The notes beneath the pieces were generated by a model that saw only the letters and a list, made by a program, of their open reading frames with translations, was not told where the DNA came from and did no database searches. Shown piece after piece: positions 33,844 through 43,708 of a stretch of DNA of 64,000 nucleotides. The stretch is from Hofstenia miamia (taxonomy: Eukaryota; Xenacoelomorpha; Acoela). Position numbers and translations under genes: made by a program. The stretch is taken from positions 649,896 through 713,895 of the forward strand of contig SCFE01000027.1 of the NCBI GenBank assembly GCA_004352715.1. Reading direction: 5' to 3'. How positions within the stretch are numbered: position 1 is the stretch's first letter; the number at the start of each line of letters is the position of its first letter.

Positions 33844-36800
33844 TTATTATTTCATTGATTTTGCAAGGCACACGTGTTGCAGAACTGTGTCATGCATATT
33901 CAGACAAAATACATGAGGATTGACAATCTAATTGCTTCAATTAAGGCTGCTATAATAAATCAAAGATTTTCAATATTTCACAGAGTTGAAATTTCACCAG
34001 ATGTTGCTATTACTCTCACCCTTGATTTTGAAAATTATACCTGTGAAATAATCGCCTATATCAAGTCACGATTAGAAAATACCGGTTTCACTGGTATAAT
34101 GGAAGGAAAGGGGATGCCAAATTACGAAAATGTCCGCAACATCGGCTGCAATAGAGAGATATTTCTCTATGTTGAAAAAACTCTTAGCCTATGATAGAAA
34201 TCTTCACCACAAAATACATAGAAATGTATGCGCTGTTATCATAATTTAGCAGTTGCCTTAAATATTGGCTTATGAAAGAGTTTTTGCATTTATGTTATAT
34301 CTTGTTCTCAGTAATAGAAAAACGTTCTATATTGCAAACAGTGAAAATTAGCATGCCAATCAGATGACGATTGTATTGTAATTGAGTAGCGTCAATAACA
34401 TATGCCCGCGTTTAATAAAAACAATGCGTTTAGTGCAACCAGTGATTTCATTAGTTGTGTGTGTGTGTGTCCGTTTTGATTCCTGTACATCCAACAAAGT
34501 TGCATGTAAAATGGAATAAACAGTTAATATATATACTATAGGAACTGCGGGTAAGTTTTATTTAACAAAATTTGATGAGCTGCATAGATAAATGATTTTT
34601 AAAGGCGGTAATATGGCATTTAGGTAACTTAACTTTCTGCCTTGTTCTGCTATCTTCAGATAATAACAACTCTTTGTGTAAAGGATGACTTTCATCTTTT
34701 GCAATTTTCTCTAACAAATTTTTTCCTATAACTTTTGTTCAATTCTTCTATAAAGATGTTTCGATTGATTCTTGTTATAAATTCTAACAATCGTAGTGGT
34801 CTTCGTAATAATTTTCTTTGTGTGATTGTAAGACCTGGAACATACACTTCCGATGCGTATAGGTAAGTTGGGCTGAGATACGTATGGAAGGCAAACATCT
34901 TCATTTCTGGTTTCAAGTTTGTTAAGTAGTATGAGAGAGACTTTATTTTTATATTCATGTTTCTAATTATGTTTTTTACATGTGTTGTCCATTTTAGATC
35001 CTCATCAATATACAGTCCTAGATTCCTAGATACTTATATCTAGTTAAAATAACGATGGTTCATTCACACTGCAAATATTGTTTCAAAACATGAATTTTTT
35101 AGGATAAAATAATTGTTTTCGATGCTTTTTGAATAGAATGAAGTATTTTTTGTAGTATACATTATGAGACAGTCTTTTTTTAACAAATTTTGAATATATT
35201 CAACATTGTATACTAAATACAACATATTTGTTTACATGATTACATAACTTATATAAATTATTCAAACATCATCTGTTATATACGAAATAATTTGTATTAA
35301 ATTAAGTTTGCAAAATTGGAAAAATCAAGCAGTAATAAATAGATAAATTGCTAAGTTAACCAATATTATAATATCATTTTTTACATCTTGCACTTTATTC
35401 ATTAATTTTATTATATATATAATGTTCCTTTGTAGATATGTTTTGTGATCAACATCGAAATCATTTGAGAAATATCTATATGACGTGTTGTAACATTTCT
35501 TGTAATAATTTTCGCAAAAATTTTAGAGATTTGTCAAGAGTTTCGTTTGTTAAAACATTAAAAGCTTAAAAAATAAATAGTAATTTTTTAAAGTCTGTTC
35601 TAAATGTTTTTTAATCAAGTATTTAACACAATTTTACTAATGCAATTTATTTAATATCATTATTGCCAAAACAACTATTTTAATGTTTTTAACTTTCCGC
35701 CTCCTATTTCAAATGTGTGCTGCAGATGGCCTGGCCTTGTTTTAAGTAGGCCCTGGTTAAGGTTACCGTAACGGCGATGTGCGACGGGCCTTAGCAAAAC
35801 ATCACAGATTCATTTACAGATCAAGAAGAATTTTGGTGTTTATCCTGCAAAAAAGTGGTATTTGCAAAGTTTTGAGAATTTCTAACTAAATATAGAGCAA
35901 AACTTAGGAGCTTTGATATTCAATGTCTCAACATGATTCAAAAACAAAGCAGCTTAAAATGCAATTCTTTGGTGTCCAAGAAGCACTTTAATATCAAATG
36001 TTTAAATTGTATTAATTACTTAACAATACATCCAACTGCAACTGAAAAATAAATATTTTACATTGATTTTATACTAAAATCTATCATGGAATAATTATTT
36101 ACATAGGATTGCCAAAATTCAAACAAAACACGTTATTGAAATGTGCAGCGCTAAAAGCATTGGGTGATTAGTCTCGATTTTTTGGTTTGTGCCTTTAAAT
36201 AAAATATGAGATATTTAGTGTTAATCCGATATTCAAACACGTATGCGTTCAGCATACGTATTTTGCAGTGTATAAATGCATTATGTAATGGAAAAAACGG
36301 ACCGGAGGCTATTCACAACCGATCAAAAAAGAGAACTGAACCCGTAAATACTTGTACAGTGAAACCAGGTAAAACGGTAAAACCCGGTGCTCTATAATGT
36401 GAGGACCGGGCAAAGCCAGTACTCACATGAGAGTAACCCGGGTACTGGACCGGTCAACACGGATTACAGGTNTAATAATTTTCGCAAAAATTTTAGAGAT
36501 TTGTCAAGAGTTTCGTTTGTTAAAACATTAAAAGCTTAAAAAATAAATAGTAATTTTTTAAAGTCTGTTCTAAATGTTTTTTAATCAAGTATTTAACACA
36601 ATTTTACTAATGCAATTTATTTAATATCATTATTGCCAAAACAACTATTTTAATGTTTTTAACTTTCCGCCTCCTATTTCAAATGTGTGCTGCAGATGGC
36701 CTGGCCTTGTTTTAAGTAGGCCCTGGTTAAGGTTACCGTAACGGCGATGTGCGACGGGCCTTAGCAAAACATCACAGATTCATTTACAGATCAAGAAGAA

Positions 36801-39800
36801 TTTTGGTGTTTATCCTGCAAAAAAGTGGTATTTGCAAAGTTTTGAGAATTTCTAACTAAATATAGAGCAAAACTTAGGAGCTTTGATATTCAATGTCTCA
36901 ACATGATTCAAAAACAAAGCAGCTTAAAATGCAATTCTTTGGTGTCCAAGAAGCACTTTAATATCAAATGTTTAAATTGTATTAATTACTTAACAATACA
37001 TCCAACTGCAACTGAAAAATAAATATTTTACATTGATTTTATACTAAAATCTATCATGGAATAATTATTTACATAGGATTGCCAAAATTCAAACAAAACA
37101 CGTTATTGAAATGTGCAGCGCTAAAAGCATTGGGTGATTAGTCTCGATTTTTTGGTTTGTGCCTTTAAATAAAATATGAGATATTTAGTGTTAATCCGAT
37201 ATTCAAACACGTATGCGTTCAGCATACGTATTTTGCAGTGTATAAATGCATTATGTAATGGAAAAAACGGACCGGAGGCTATTCACAACCGATCAAAAAA
37301 GAGAACTGAACCCGTAAATACTTGTACAGTGAAACCAGGTAAAACGGTAAAACCCGGTGCTCTATAATGTGAGGACCGGGCAAAGCCAGTACTCACATGA
37401 GAGTAACCCGGGTACTGGACCGGTCAACACGGATTACAGGTCAGGGGGTGACCGGAACCCGACATGGTCACCACTTGAGGGTACCGCTTCCATCTCTGGT
37501 CCGCATAGTACAAATCCCACAGTAAATTCTAAGGGGAAATTTCATTTCGTAAAAGAAATTGCAAAATTTTTTGGAAATCGCCTGAAACTTTGCTATGTAA
37601 TAGATTTCTGTCTGCTTATAAACGTACTTCAGCGCCAGCCTATGTCTGTATTATATATTTCGCCAGTTTCGAATTTACCAAATATGGAAACAGAACCGAA
37701 AAAAAGTTTTCCAAATTATGCAAAGAATCAAATTTTACAAATGTTCAATTCTAAAGCCATCAAGAGCAAGTAAAGGTAAAGTGATTTTTTATGGAAAAAG
37801 TTTAAAAAACTATTACAAACCTTTTCGTATTGAGCAAATAAATACTCTAAAGTTCGAGGAATGATGCCTCGATCAATATAGCGTTCAGCGCCTCCAGTGA
37901 TTGTGAAAGTCTNAAATAAATTTGAAAAGATTGAAATTGAACAAATCTGAAAGGAAAACAAGAACATAAATTAAATTGCCATACATTAAATAATATATAC
38001 ACAAAAATTGAGAAACATGATATAGCATTTGAATAAATTGTATTTATTTTAAAATAGGGAGTTACTTTTCAATCACCCTGTATATATATTCTAAAATTTT
38101 TGAGTAAATATATTTGAAAAGAACATACCTGACCATAAGCGAAAATAGTTCCATTGTAACCAGCAAGACAACTAAAATCATAGTTAAAAAGAACAGTGCT
38201 TAAATGGCTAATAACTTCCCAAACCGATGCAATATTTCATGAAAAAATCGCAGAGGTGAAATGAAGTATACGGAATTAAAGATAATTTCAAAATATGTAG
38301 CCTGCGTGCTGGAACTCTGAAAAATATGCTTCTTAGTTCATTGACAAAGCGTTCTTCAGAGATGTAATATGACGCGGGGCGAGTGTTGAAGTATCTCTTC
38401 ACCGGTTAAAAAAATACAAACAATCTTGGATTTTGTATCCTTCATTTAAGTTCAGTCATATTTTCCTGATATATTGCATCAGTTCCGGAATTTACTATAC
38501 ACACCCAAGAGCGATCAATATTAAAACATACCATATATTTACAAAACAACAAATAGAAACCTTCGGAGACAATGAACGGCAAAATAAATATTAATAGTGG
38601 TGTATTATTTATAAAAATCTTTCTATTGGCCATTTCATTTAAACTTGCAAAATTCGTTAATTGTAGCAATTGTTAAGACCTGTCTTAACTACACGATTTA
38701 ATCGGCCCGACTTAATCGGTCGACTAAATCGTGTAGTAAAGATGAAAACTTATTCCATTCACCCAACTTTTTTGTCGGGTGTTCTAAACACCCAACTTTT
38801 ACTAATTTTGAATAATGAAATCAATAAAATATGTTATATACCTTTAATTATGAAAAATTATATTTTTAGGCATTGAATAACATTAATTGAAAAATATTTG
38901 ACATATTTTTGTTTATTTTCTATACATTGCTACTTCGAGTGCCTCACTGTGACAAAAGGACTCCATGCTAGTATATACAAAAATAAATATCTTTTTGGCG
39001 CTTACTGGATTACATTACAGCGTATTGAAACAAACGAAGAATTTAATTCCAAATCCATCAAACACTTCTCGATAATTACCGTTGAACGTACAATCTCATT
39101 ATTATTGGTCAAATACGCGATTGGCATTTACTCATGCCATTGTGATGATTCCGAACGCCACGTTTTCTGAAATCATATTTAATAGATAGCATGCTGTAAT
39201 CTTATAAAGTCATTTGATGTGATGCGAAAACACTTGATTTTCTATTCAGCTATCTCTAATGTAGTCAAAATTTTAGAATGCAAATAATTTATTTTAAAAA
39301 TTTGAGTAGTTACGTAATAACTAACAATTTGAAAGTTTTCACAATTATACAAATCAATATAACCATTAGCTAAATATACTAATGAAATAAGAAATATTAA
39401 TTTACGCATTTAAATTAGTGCTGGACCCGGTCCAGTTAATCCGGTCAAGTTAAAACCGGGTAAGCCGGTTCGGTTAAATCCAGTTAATCAGGTTAAAATC
39501 CGGTTAAGTAATTCTATTTCTGATTTTCAAAATTTATTGATTGCAATGATTGCGGTATAAGAAAACAATATAGAAATTGTGGGAAAGGGTACAAAGATTC
39601 CTATTGTAATTCTAGTTTTACTCTACATTTTCACCTTTCAAATTCTAGAATTGCAATAATTCGTGCACTATTTTAATTCTTATTTATGAACACCATTTGA
39701 GTATATATTTTCTTCATTAACTTTTGATAGACTACGATCATTCTCAATAATGCTTATTTCATAATGTGGATATAGGTATATTATTGCCTATTAGGAGCCG

Positions 39801-40417
39801 AGAAATATGCCGTAAAATTCCTCAAAATTGAAAAATAGGTAAATGAAGATATTATTGACGATATCATAATGAACATCAGTTGAATGTTAACACATAGAAT
39901 TAGACCAATGTGAATTTGACATATAAGAATTAAATATAGATGCAGCATAGATGTATGTAACCAAGCAAGCACTAATTTTTAAGGATCCGGGTAAAATTCG
40001 GTTAAGCTAAGAAGCAATCCGGCGCCGTTATTATTCCGGATTTAATCGGCCCTTTACACAATTTGTTTTCGCTGGATTTTCAGCAGAAAACAAGATCCAA
40101 CTACAAAAGCATTTCTGAAATAAATATATTGCATATAATATTAAATTAACGACTACAATTAAAAAGAATAAATGTGACTGTACTCACTTATCAACAACAT
40201 CCTTAGCGACTAATTCAAAGATTTCATCTTGTTTGGTATACATGTCGAATATTTTATCAAATCTAAAAATGTATTAATTTATCAAAGCTGAAAAACTAAG
40301 TGACTACTTGAAATTGAACTCGTTTTTGGTATTATTAACGTAATTATCGTCAAGAGCTTTGGGAACTGCAAATGTAACATGTGGCATTTCATCTTCATCA
40401 TCGCAGACATCATAGAC
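23451..40417 (-). CDS. KIF6: Kinesin-like protein KIF6, sixteen exons, first and last exons missing
   Basis: Minus-strand exons: 40308-40417, 40188-40262, 38129-38171, 37821-37912 (cut; full copy at 20719-20823), 32756-32865, 32562-32691, 31699-31905, 31398-31571, 31150-31344, 29829-29945, 29388-29609, 28994-29135, 27448-27547, 27320-27375, 24017-24149, 23451-23583. With the full P-loop exon they sum to 2052 nt, 684 codons, and every phase matches. Motor motifs in order: P-loop (...AYGQ|TGSGKTFT), switch I NQASTRSH, switch II LVDLAGSERV, and DSLGGN. A coiled-coil stalk follows with a KIF6-type tail (KLQLVKDFDAWWANQ). KIF6 and KIF9 form the kinesin-9 family, tied to motile cilia; KIF6 is chosen for the tail and the YRNSMMTS block. 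Missing: the exon with the start codon and the extreme C-terminus. Human KIF6 is about 814 residues. Confidence 0.93.
24017..24149 (-). CDS. KIF6: KIF6 exon: coiled coil
   Basis: 133 nt. Encodes IKGDLEKRRISNAMSNLAMN, then an acidic and glutamine-rich coil ending NLDQEKI. Donor GTAAGT, acceptor CTTTAG. Confidence 0.85.
24150..27319 (-). other. KIF6 intron
   Basis: About 3.2 kb. Contains one coding-like plus-strand fragment at 25919-26231, described separately. The rest is AT-rich with nothing recognised. Confidence 0.7.
25919..26231 (+). pseudogene. Unrecognised coding-like fragment inside a KIF6 intron
   Basis: ATG at 25919 opens MAALKQQYLNGIDDVWNHVN and then a stop. A second plus-strand frame from 25962 (MESRESIRNNAPLPLLP...) runs 89 codons to TAA at 26229. 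Base composition is less AT-rich than the intron, and the two frames would join with one small indel. It could be a processed copy or exon of a gene on the opposite strand. The block WIEENFFNSNFSPFRQKQAD vaguely recalls tektin N-termini, but the likeness is too weak to name it. Confidence 0.25.
27320..27547 (-). CDS. KIF6: KIF6 exons: QAFEIYKRD block (27448-27547 and 27320-27375)
   Basis: The first exon encodes MSVGRQQAFEIYKRDSPQ then EEKKLTLKQW. The second, only 56 nt, encodes YEDAKLLGERVNKARLSI. This matches the conserved KIF6 segment 'QEAFEIFKRD...LKQRFSEAKALGESINEARSKI' in pattern. Confidence 0.88.
27720..28022 (+). mobile_element. Tc1/mariner fragment with right terminal repeat
   Basis: A frame from about 27770 reads NPSRRPRRIRILENIKIVEN, like the 'RSGRPRxxRTEENIxxV' linker between the two helix-turn-helix units of Tc1/mariner transposases. 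The sequence ends TTGAAAACCGGACACCCTGT next to TA, a typical mariner end (complement ACAGGGTGTCC). The catalytic domain is absent. It lies in a KIF6 intron. Confidence 0.55.
28022..28993 (-). other. KIF6 intron, nothing recognised
   Basis: About 970 bp of AT-rich intron between the Tc1/mariner fragment and the exon at 28994. No coding or repeat signal seen. Confidence 0.6.
28994..29945 (-). CDS. KIF6: KIF6 exons: stalk (29829-29945, 29388-29609, 28994-29135)
   Basis: Three exons of 39, 74 and 47 codons plus one base. The first has GSKINMRRINYCYNFMKRIL. The second has LLQQRDTEINILVGMLKKEK, closely like the KIF6 stalk 'QRDxEINILVxMLKKEK'. The third is serine/lysine-rich and ends in VKKKIG with donor GTTTGT. 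Phases are consistent throughout. Confidence 0.9.
29946..31149 (-). other. KIF6 intron, nothing recognised
   Basis: About 1.2 kb between stalk exons. No coding pattern fits KIF6; no clear transposon. Confidence 0.6.
31150..31344 (-). CDS. KIF6: KIF6 exon: neck and first coiled coil
   Basis: 195 nt, 65 codons. Encodes RVAMIRNDVTVNEEVDPRLV, then a charged heptad-rich stretch ending ...QLESLVKNFLK. The NEEVDPRLVI neck sequence is a KIF6/KIF9 family signature. Confidence 0.93.
31398..31571 (-). CDS. KIF6: KIF6 exon: microtubule-binding alpha4-alpha5 region
   Basis: 174 nt, 58 codons. Contains HIPYRNSMMTSMLRDSLGGN and CRFAQ at the end of the motor core. The MMTS in place of KLTxLL is typical of KIF6. 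Confidence 0.95.
31699..31905 (-). CDS. KIF6: KIF6 exon: switch I and switch II
   Basis: 207 nt, 69 codons in phase 0. Encodes TPMNQASTRSHCIFTIHV (switch I NxxSTRSH), then LNLVDLAGSERV (switch II DLAGSE), then LLTEAKYINLSLHFLEQ (relay helix). The catalytic serines and the switch II glycine and glutamate are all present, so the motor should be active. Confidence 0.95.
32562..32865 (-). CDS. KIF6: KIF6 exons: alpha2-alpha3 of the motor (32756-32865 and 32562-32691)
   Basis: The first exon encodes TPQTTYTTEVSYLEIYNESG then YDLLDPNKDAQKLEDLP, with the kinesin 'SYLEIYNE' strand. The second encodes KVSLMEDGDSHVHMRNLSLH then QSANVEDALNLLFIGDTNRMIAE. The split proline codon (CC|G) joins them. Donors are GTGAGT and GTATTT. 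Confidence 0.93.
33035..33185. repeat. ACCGG/CGGTC-rich transposon-like block
   Basis: A GC-richer island with CGGTCGATACTGACCACCG, GGACCGTATACGGTC and CTCGGTCAAAACTGGTC, several of which are small palindromes. Its start GTCGGCACCAGAGAT resembles the end of the block at 20160-20410. Probably the same non-autonomous family, inside the large KIF6 intron. Confidence 0.45.
33186..34690. other. KIF6 intron, nothing firm
   Basis: Contains the single-N join at 33805, a 106-codon plus-strand frame at 33874-34194 with no recognised domain, and a (GT)n run at about 34457. No KIF6 exon was found here, as phase continuity predicts. Confidence 0.5.
33806..33836. repeat. (TA)n microsatellite at a single-N join
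   Basis: TA run that begins directly after the N at 33805, so the assembler joined contigs here. Confidence 0.9.
34692..35040 (-). pseudogene. LINE fragment, minus strand
   Basis: The frame reads NLGLYIDEDLKWTTHVKNII then IKSLSYYLTNLKPEMKMFAF and RRPLRLLEFITRINR. That is the order 'LGxxIDxxLxWxxHI...K...R.LL.I' seen downstream of the reverse transcriptase in Jockey/RTE-type elements. A frame change just upstream splits a KYLG motif. The fragment lies in the big KIF6 intron. Confidence 0.65.
35503..36471. repeat. 969-bp block, first copy of a head-to-tail duplication
   Basis: The sequence appears identical to 36473-37441 at an offset of 970 (for example TAATAATTTTCGC at 35503 and 36473, and ATGAGATATTTAGTG at 36206 and 37176). 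The copies are joined by a single N at 36472. Most likely two overlapping contig ends placed side by side, not a real duplication. Confidence 0.9.
36473..37441. repeat. 969-bp block, second copy
   Basis: Partner of 35503-36471. This copy is continuous with the P-loop exon at 37821, so it is the copy to keep. The block includes a GC-rich piece (near 36720) with GGTTACCGTAACGGCG and the ACCGG-rich block. Confidence 0.9.
37821..37912 (-). CDS. KIF6: KIF6 P-loop exon, truncated by a single-N assembly join
   Basis: Same sequence as 20719-20810, cut after KTFTITGG... by the N at 37913, so the first residues of the P-loop (TGSG) are missing. The position between exons 38129 and 32865 is correct, so this is the true location of the exon. 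Confidence 0.92.
38046..38080 (-). mobile_element. Right terminal repeat of the mariner whose body is at 20979-21529
   Basis: TTTTAAAATAGGGAGTTACT then TTTCAATCACCCTG is the inverted partner of the end at 20979. It shows that the contig 20070-21529 belongs immediately left of 37958. Confidence 0.85.
38129..38171 (-). CDS. KIF6: KIF6 micro-exon: GYNGTIFAYGQ
   Basis: 43 nt with donor GTATGT. Encodes CLAGYNGTIFAYGQ, the strand leading into the P-loop; it ends in phase 0 at the glutamine before TGSGKT. Confidence 0.93.
38688..38737. repeat. Perfect 13-bp hairpin with CGGCCCGAC/CGGTCGAC loop
   Basis: ACTACACGATTTA at 38688-38700 pairs with TAAATCGTGTAGT at 38725-38737. The loop holds AATCGG words on both sides. 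It lies in a KIF6 intron and may be the end of a MITE. Confidence 0.7.
39418..40062. mobile_element. CCGGTT-rich non-autonomous element
   Basis: The left end (39418-39510) has many CCGGT(T/C)AAG words; the right end (39965-40062) has GGATCCGGGTAAAATTCGGT and ATTCCGGATTTAATCGG. AATTAGTGCTGGACCCGG on the left resembles the complement of GCACTAATTTTTAAGGATCC on the right. About 450 bp of AT-rich filler lies between. It fits a hAT-like MITE inserted just 3' of a KIF6 exon. Confidence 0.45.
40188..40262 (-). CDS. KIF6: KIF6 exon: FDKIFD strand
   Basis: 75 nt. Encodes FDKIFDMYTKQDEIFELVAK then DVVDN, the kinesin 'FxFDxVFxxxxxQxxVFxxxxxxLV' block. Donor is GTGAGT. Confidence 0.9.
40308..40417 (-). 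CDS. KIF6: KIF6 exon: N-terminal motor region
   Basis: 110 nt, starts in phase 0 after TTTAG, ends in phase 2 before GTAGTC. It encodes VYDVCDDEDEMPHVTFAVPK and then ...NNTKNEFNFK, the variable segment before the first conserved beta strand. The upstream exon with the initiator and the 'ARVKP' strand was not found between here and 44 kb. Confidence 0.85.
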
Positions 40418-41609
40418 CTAAATTATCAAAAGTAAGTCACAAGCGTATATCATTTTGCAAACAATCAAAAGTAGACATAAACAAGGGGATTTCCTGCATT
40501 TCTCTATTATGTATAATTTATTGAAAACATTAAAACTTCAATTTCTTCTAATCAACTACAGACTGAGGTTATTATTAATTTCATGGCTCGATGTGTAAAA
40601 TATTTTTTAAAGTTCGTGAAAAGACAGAGGGAATTCTGTAGATTGTTTCTGTGTAATTTGAATTACTTAAAAATTATTTTTGCATTAAATGGATTGGATT
40701 ATTCAACATAATTTTAGCAAGCCATAGATCTCAATTTTCACTTATTTTGAAGGTATTCTCAAACATTTACAGAATCCAGTTTAATAACTTCCACAGAAAA
40801 TTTGTTAGTACGATTTAGAACTTTACATATACAGTCTGCGCCATACACAGATATACTATACCGCACTATACTAACTAGTTATTTCACTTATGCTGTAATT
40901 GGTAGATATCAAATCTTTAAAAATATAGGTTAGAGCATTGATTTGAGCATGTTCACATGGTACATATTACGATTGGAAAATGATTTTTTCAAATATAAGT
41001 GCGTGAAAACATTTCAATCCCAATCATTGGTAATTGTTGTTGCAGCCACAAGAAGGAATACATTTAGACAAGACAACAAATTGGACTAAAGAAAATATAG
41101 AATTTCCAAACTATAAGGCACTAAAGGCAGTTCAATACAGTAACTGAATTTCCAGGCAGTTCCAGATTTACAGATGAGGCAAAAGGAACCTTAAAAAAAT
41201 ATCATAGAATTGAATGATAACATAGTAAAATCTAAAATTCGAACCACATTGAAACGTAGTAGATTAACTAGGCTATAGCATACAACCGCATAAAATTAGT
41301 AATCCGCACTTAACATACACATACAATTCAAACTTGAACCGCGTTATAGGAAGTACTAAAAGTTAGAACAGTAAAAATAAAAAATTTCTAAATTTTTGGA
41401 TGGAAATGAGAAAATGACCTAACTAGCACAGCTAAGTACTAAGAATTTTAGCTGTAAAATCAAAAAAATTAAAGGTAAGGGTGTTATACATTCATAATTA
41501 TAACTAAAAAATGAAACTAGTATTATACATGATTTTAGCAGGATGAAACAGAAAAACTTTCTTTATTGTAAACAATAAAACATGCGTTTTTCCATTAGAT
41601 GGCTAAGTA

Positions 41610-42937
41610 CAGGGTGTTTTTATCTGTCCCGATTTAAAAATTAATAAAATCGCTTCTAGTGGGCCGATTTTTAATAAACTTGATCTCAATCGAAAGAATA
41701 TTGTTTATGGTTAGTTTTCATAAAAAATAAAGTATCCTACATACGCTTGATAACAAGATATGACCTCTTAAATATCATGCTTCAAATTGACTGCGGCAGT
41801 GATTGAATATGTTTTCCAAGGAAATTAAAACAAATTGCATCCTATGGTTAAATGAATATAGCAGCCCAATGGAAATCCAGAGAAATTTCGTACAAGGTAT
41901 AGCAAGAATGAAGCGTCACCAAGCCGGAAGATGATCAAGAAGTGGCATCAAGTTTCTGGAAACCAGATCTTGAAAAGCAGCTTCCCATATCCGAGCACAG
42001 CCTGTTAACCGAACTGCTATCATTAACCATTATTTGGAAACTCCAAGACAGCTACTAAGAAGAGAAGCTGGATTTTCAGTTATATTTGCTTCTTCTGTTC
42101 GATCTGCTTTAAAAAGTGCTGGGTGAAATGTTTCCATCCTAAAATTATTCAGTAGTTGAAACCAACAGACATCAGAAAGAGACGTGAATTTCCTCGAACA
42201 ATTCTTGACAAAATTAAGGAGTCTCTCAACTTTGTGAATCTCATGTTGTATTCTGATGAGTCAGTGTTTCACATCGATGGAGGAGTCAACGTCCATAATG
42301 CTTCTCATTGGTCTGTGAATAACCCTCATTGGCTAATTGAGAAATCATTGGACTCCCCGAAAACAATGGTTTGGGCAATTTTAGGAGACGCTGGTGGCAT
42401 TGGTCCAATATTTTTCGATGGATATGTTGGGGGAATTTCATATTTGAGATGATAAAAAAGTTCTTCCGAGTTCTGTCGTTTCCATAATGCACCGGAGCTT
42501 TTTTATGCAGGATGGAGCACTCCCTCACTGGCAAAAGAACGTCAGGGCATGGCAGAATGAAAAGTTCCCCGGAAGGTGGATTTGCCGCGGAGGTGCTGAA
42601 GACCTTAACATTACCTGCCCTTCTCGCTGTGATAGATTGTCAAAGGACTCGTCTAGAAGCTAAATTATGAAAATCTTGATCAACCCAAGGCCACCATTTT
42701 CAAAGTATTTTAACAAGACACGTTATTTACAACTATGGAAAACTTTGTGAAGCGACTAAATTTAGTCCTTGAATATCACGGTGGTCACATTGAAGTGTAA
42801 TACATATAGTAAGATTAGTTGCTTTTATCATTAACCCTGAACAATATTCTTCCGATTGAGATCAAGTTTATTAAAATCGACCGACTGGAAGCGATTTTAT
42901 TAAATTTTTAATTGTTGTCAGATAAAAAAACATCCTG
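41610..42937 (+). mobile_element. Tc1/mariner element with long terminal inverted repeats
   Basis: CAGGGTGTTTTTATCTGTCC at 41610 and its imperfect inverted copy ending at 42937 are flanked by TA on both sides (41608-41609 and 42938-42939). The inverted similarity extends about 100 bp inward (TAATAAAATCGCTTC, then AATAAACTTGATCTCAATCG, then GAATATTGTT). The element is 1328 bp, a normal size. The transposase inside is broken. Confidence 0.85.
41800..42660 (+). pseudogene. Tc1/mariner transposase, decayed
   Basis: Fragments occur in the right order. CILWLNEYSSPMEIQRNF is the first helix-turn-helix; RTAIINHYLETPRQLLRREA precedes the core. The open frame at 42156-42452 has LMLYSDESVFHIDGGVNVHN with the first catalytic aspartate and IFFDGYVGGISYL. 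In another frame FMQDGALPHWQKNVRAW carries the second aspartate. The third acidic residue is in a degenerate CPSRCDRL stretch. At least three frameshifts or stops; inactive. The transposase cut-and-paste reaction targets TA. Confidence 0.8.
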
Positions 42938-43570
42938 TATACATACATAGTAAATCAGGTTTAATTTAGTCACTATGTTGTCATCTCCTTAACAACTAGC
43001 AGATAACCACGAAAACGTAGTGGAGAAGCCTCACCATTAACAGATGATGTGAGGTAGACATTACGGGTCAATATCAACTACTCAAAAAGGATTCATGCCA
43101 AGCATACACCAAAGGAAGAGCAAAAATGCAAATTGTTGGCAGTGCAAAGGTAATAAATAGAAAGATGTAGATTGCCACTCAACGGAACCGAACATCTTCA
43201 ATAAGACTTGTTTTAACATATTATATTGCTTAAAAATGTTAATAAAAACCTATTGTTCATATAGAAACGTAATTTTTTGCACTTAAAGCAATAACTAATT
43301 CATTTTTTGATTCATATATATTCGATGCTTGATAAATATAGCTTTAAATTGTATTCCGCCTTTACGGCTACCCGTACAATTTATTGAGAATTATTAAATG
43401 TGAGATCGGTCAGATTTTTACATATACATTAACAATGTCTGTATTTACGGTTAACTTCTAAAGAACTAGAAAACTCGGGATTGCTTACACTTCTTTAAAT
43501 AATACAATGTTGCTACACAAATTTGTGTGGAATTTGTCGGCTTGTAATCTGCAAATACAAAAATTAACAG

Positions 43571-43708
43571 ACTTATTTGGGTGAAATTCTGAAGGATGAT
43601 GCGCGGGATGAACATCCAGTGGAAAGAGAAGTTTATTGCAGAGTTGATAAAAATAAATTGGAAGACGCTATGGAAGAAAAAACGTGTTTGTTAGAATTGT
43701 TTTAATTG
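43571..43708 (+). CDS. Possible terminal exon of an unrecognised gene
   Basis: After a fair acceptor (AAATTAACAG) the plus strand reads TYLGEILKDDARDEHPVERE then VYCRVDKNKLEDAMEEKTCL and ends LELF-stop. The composition is strongly protein-like (alternating acidic and basic residues) for an AT-rich region. No partner exon was found and no family recognised. Confidence 0.25.
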
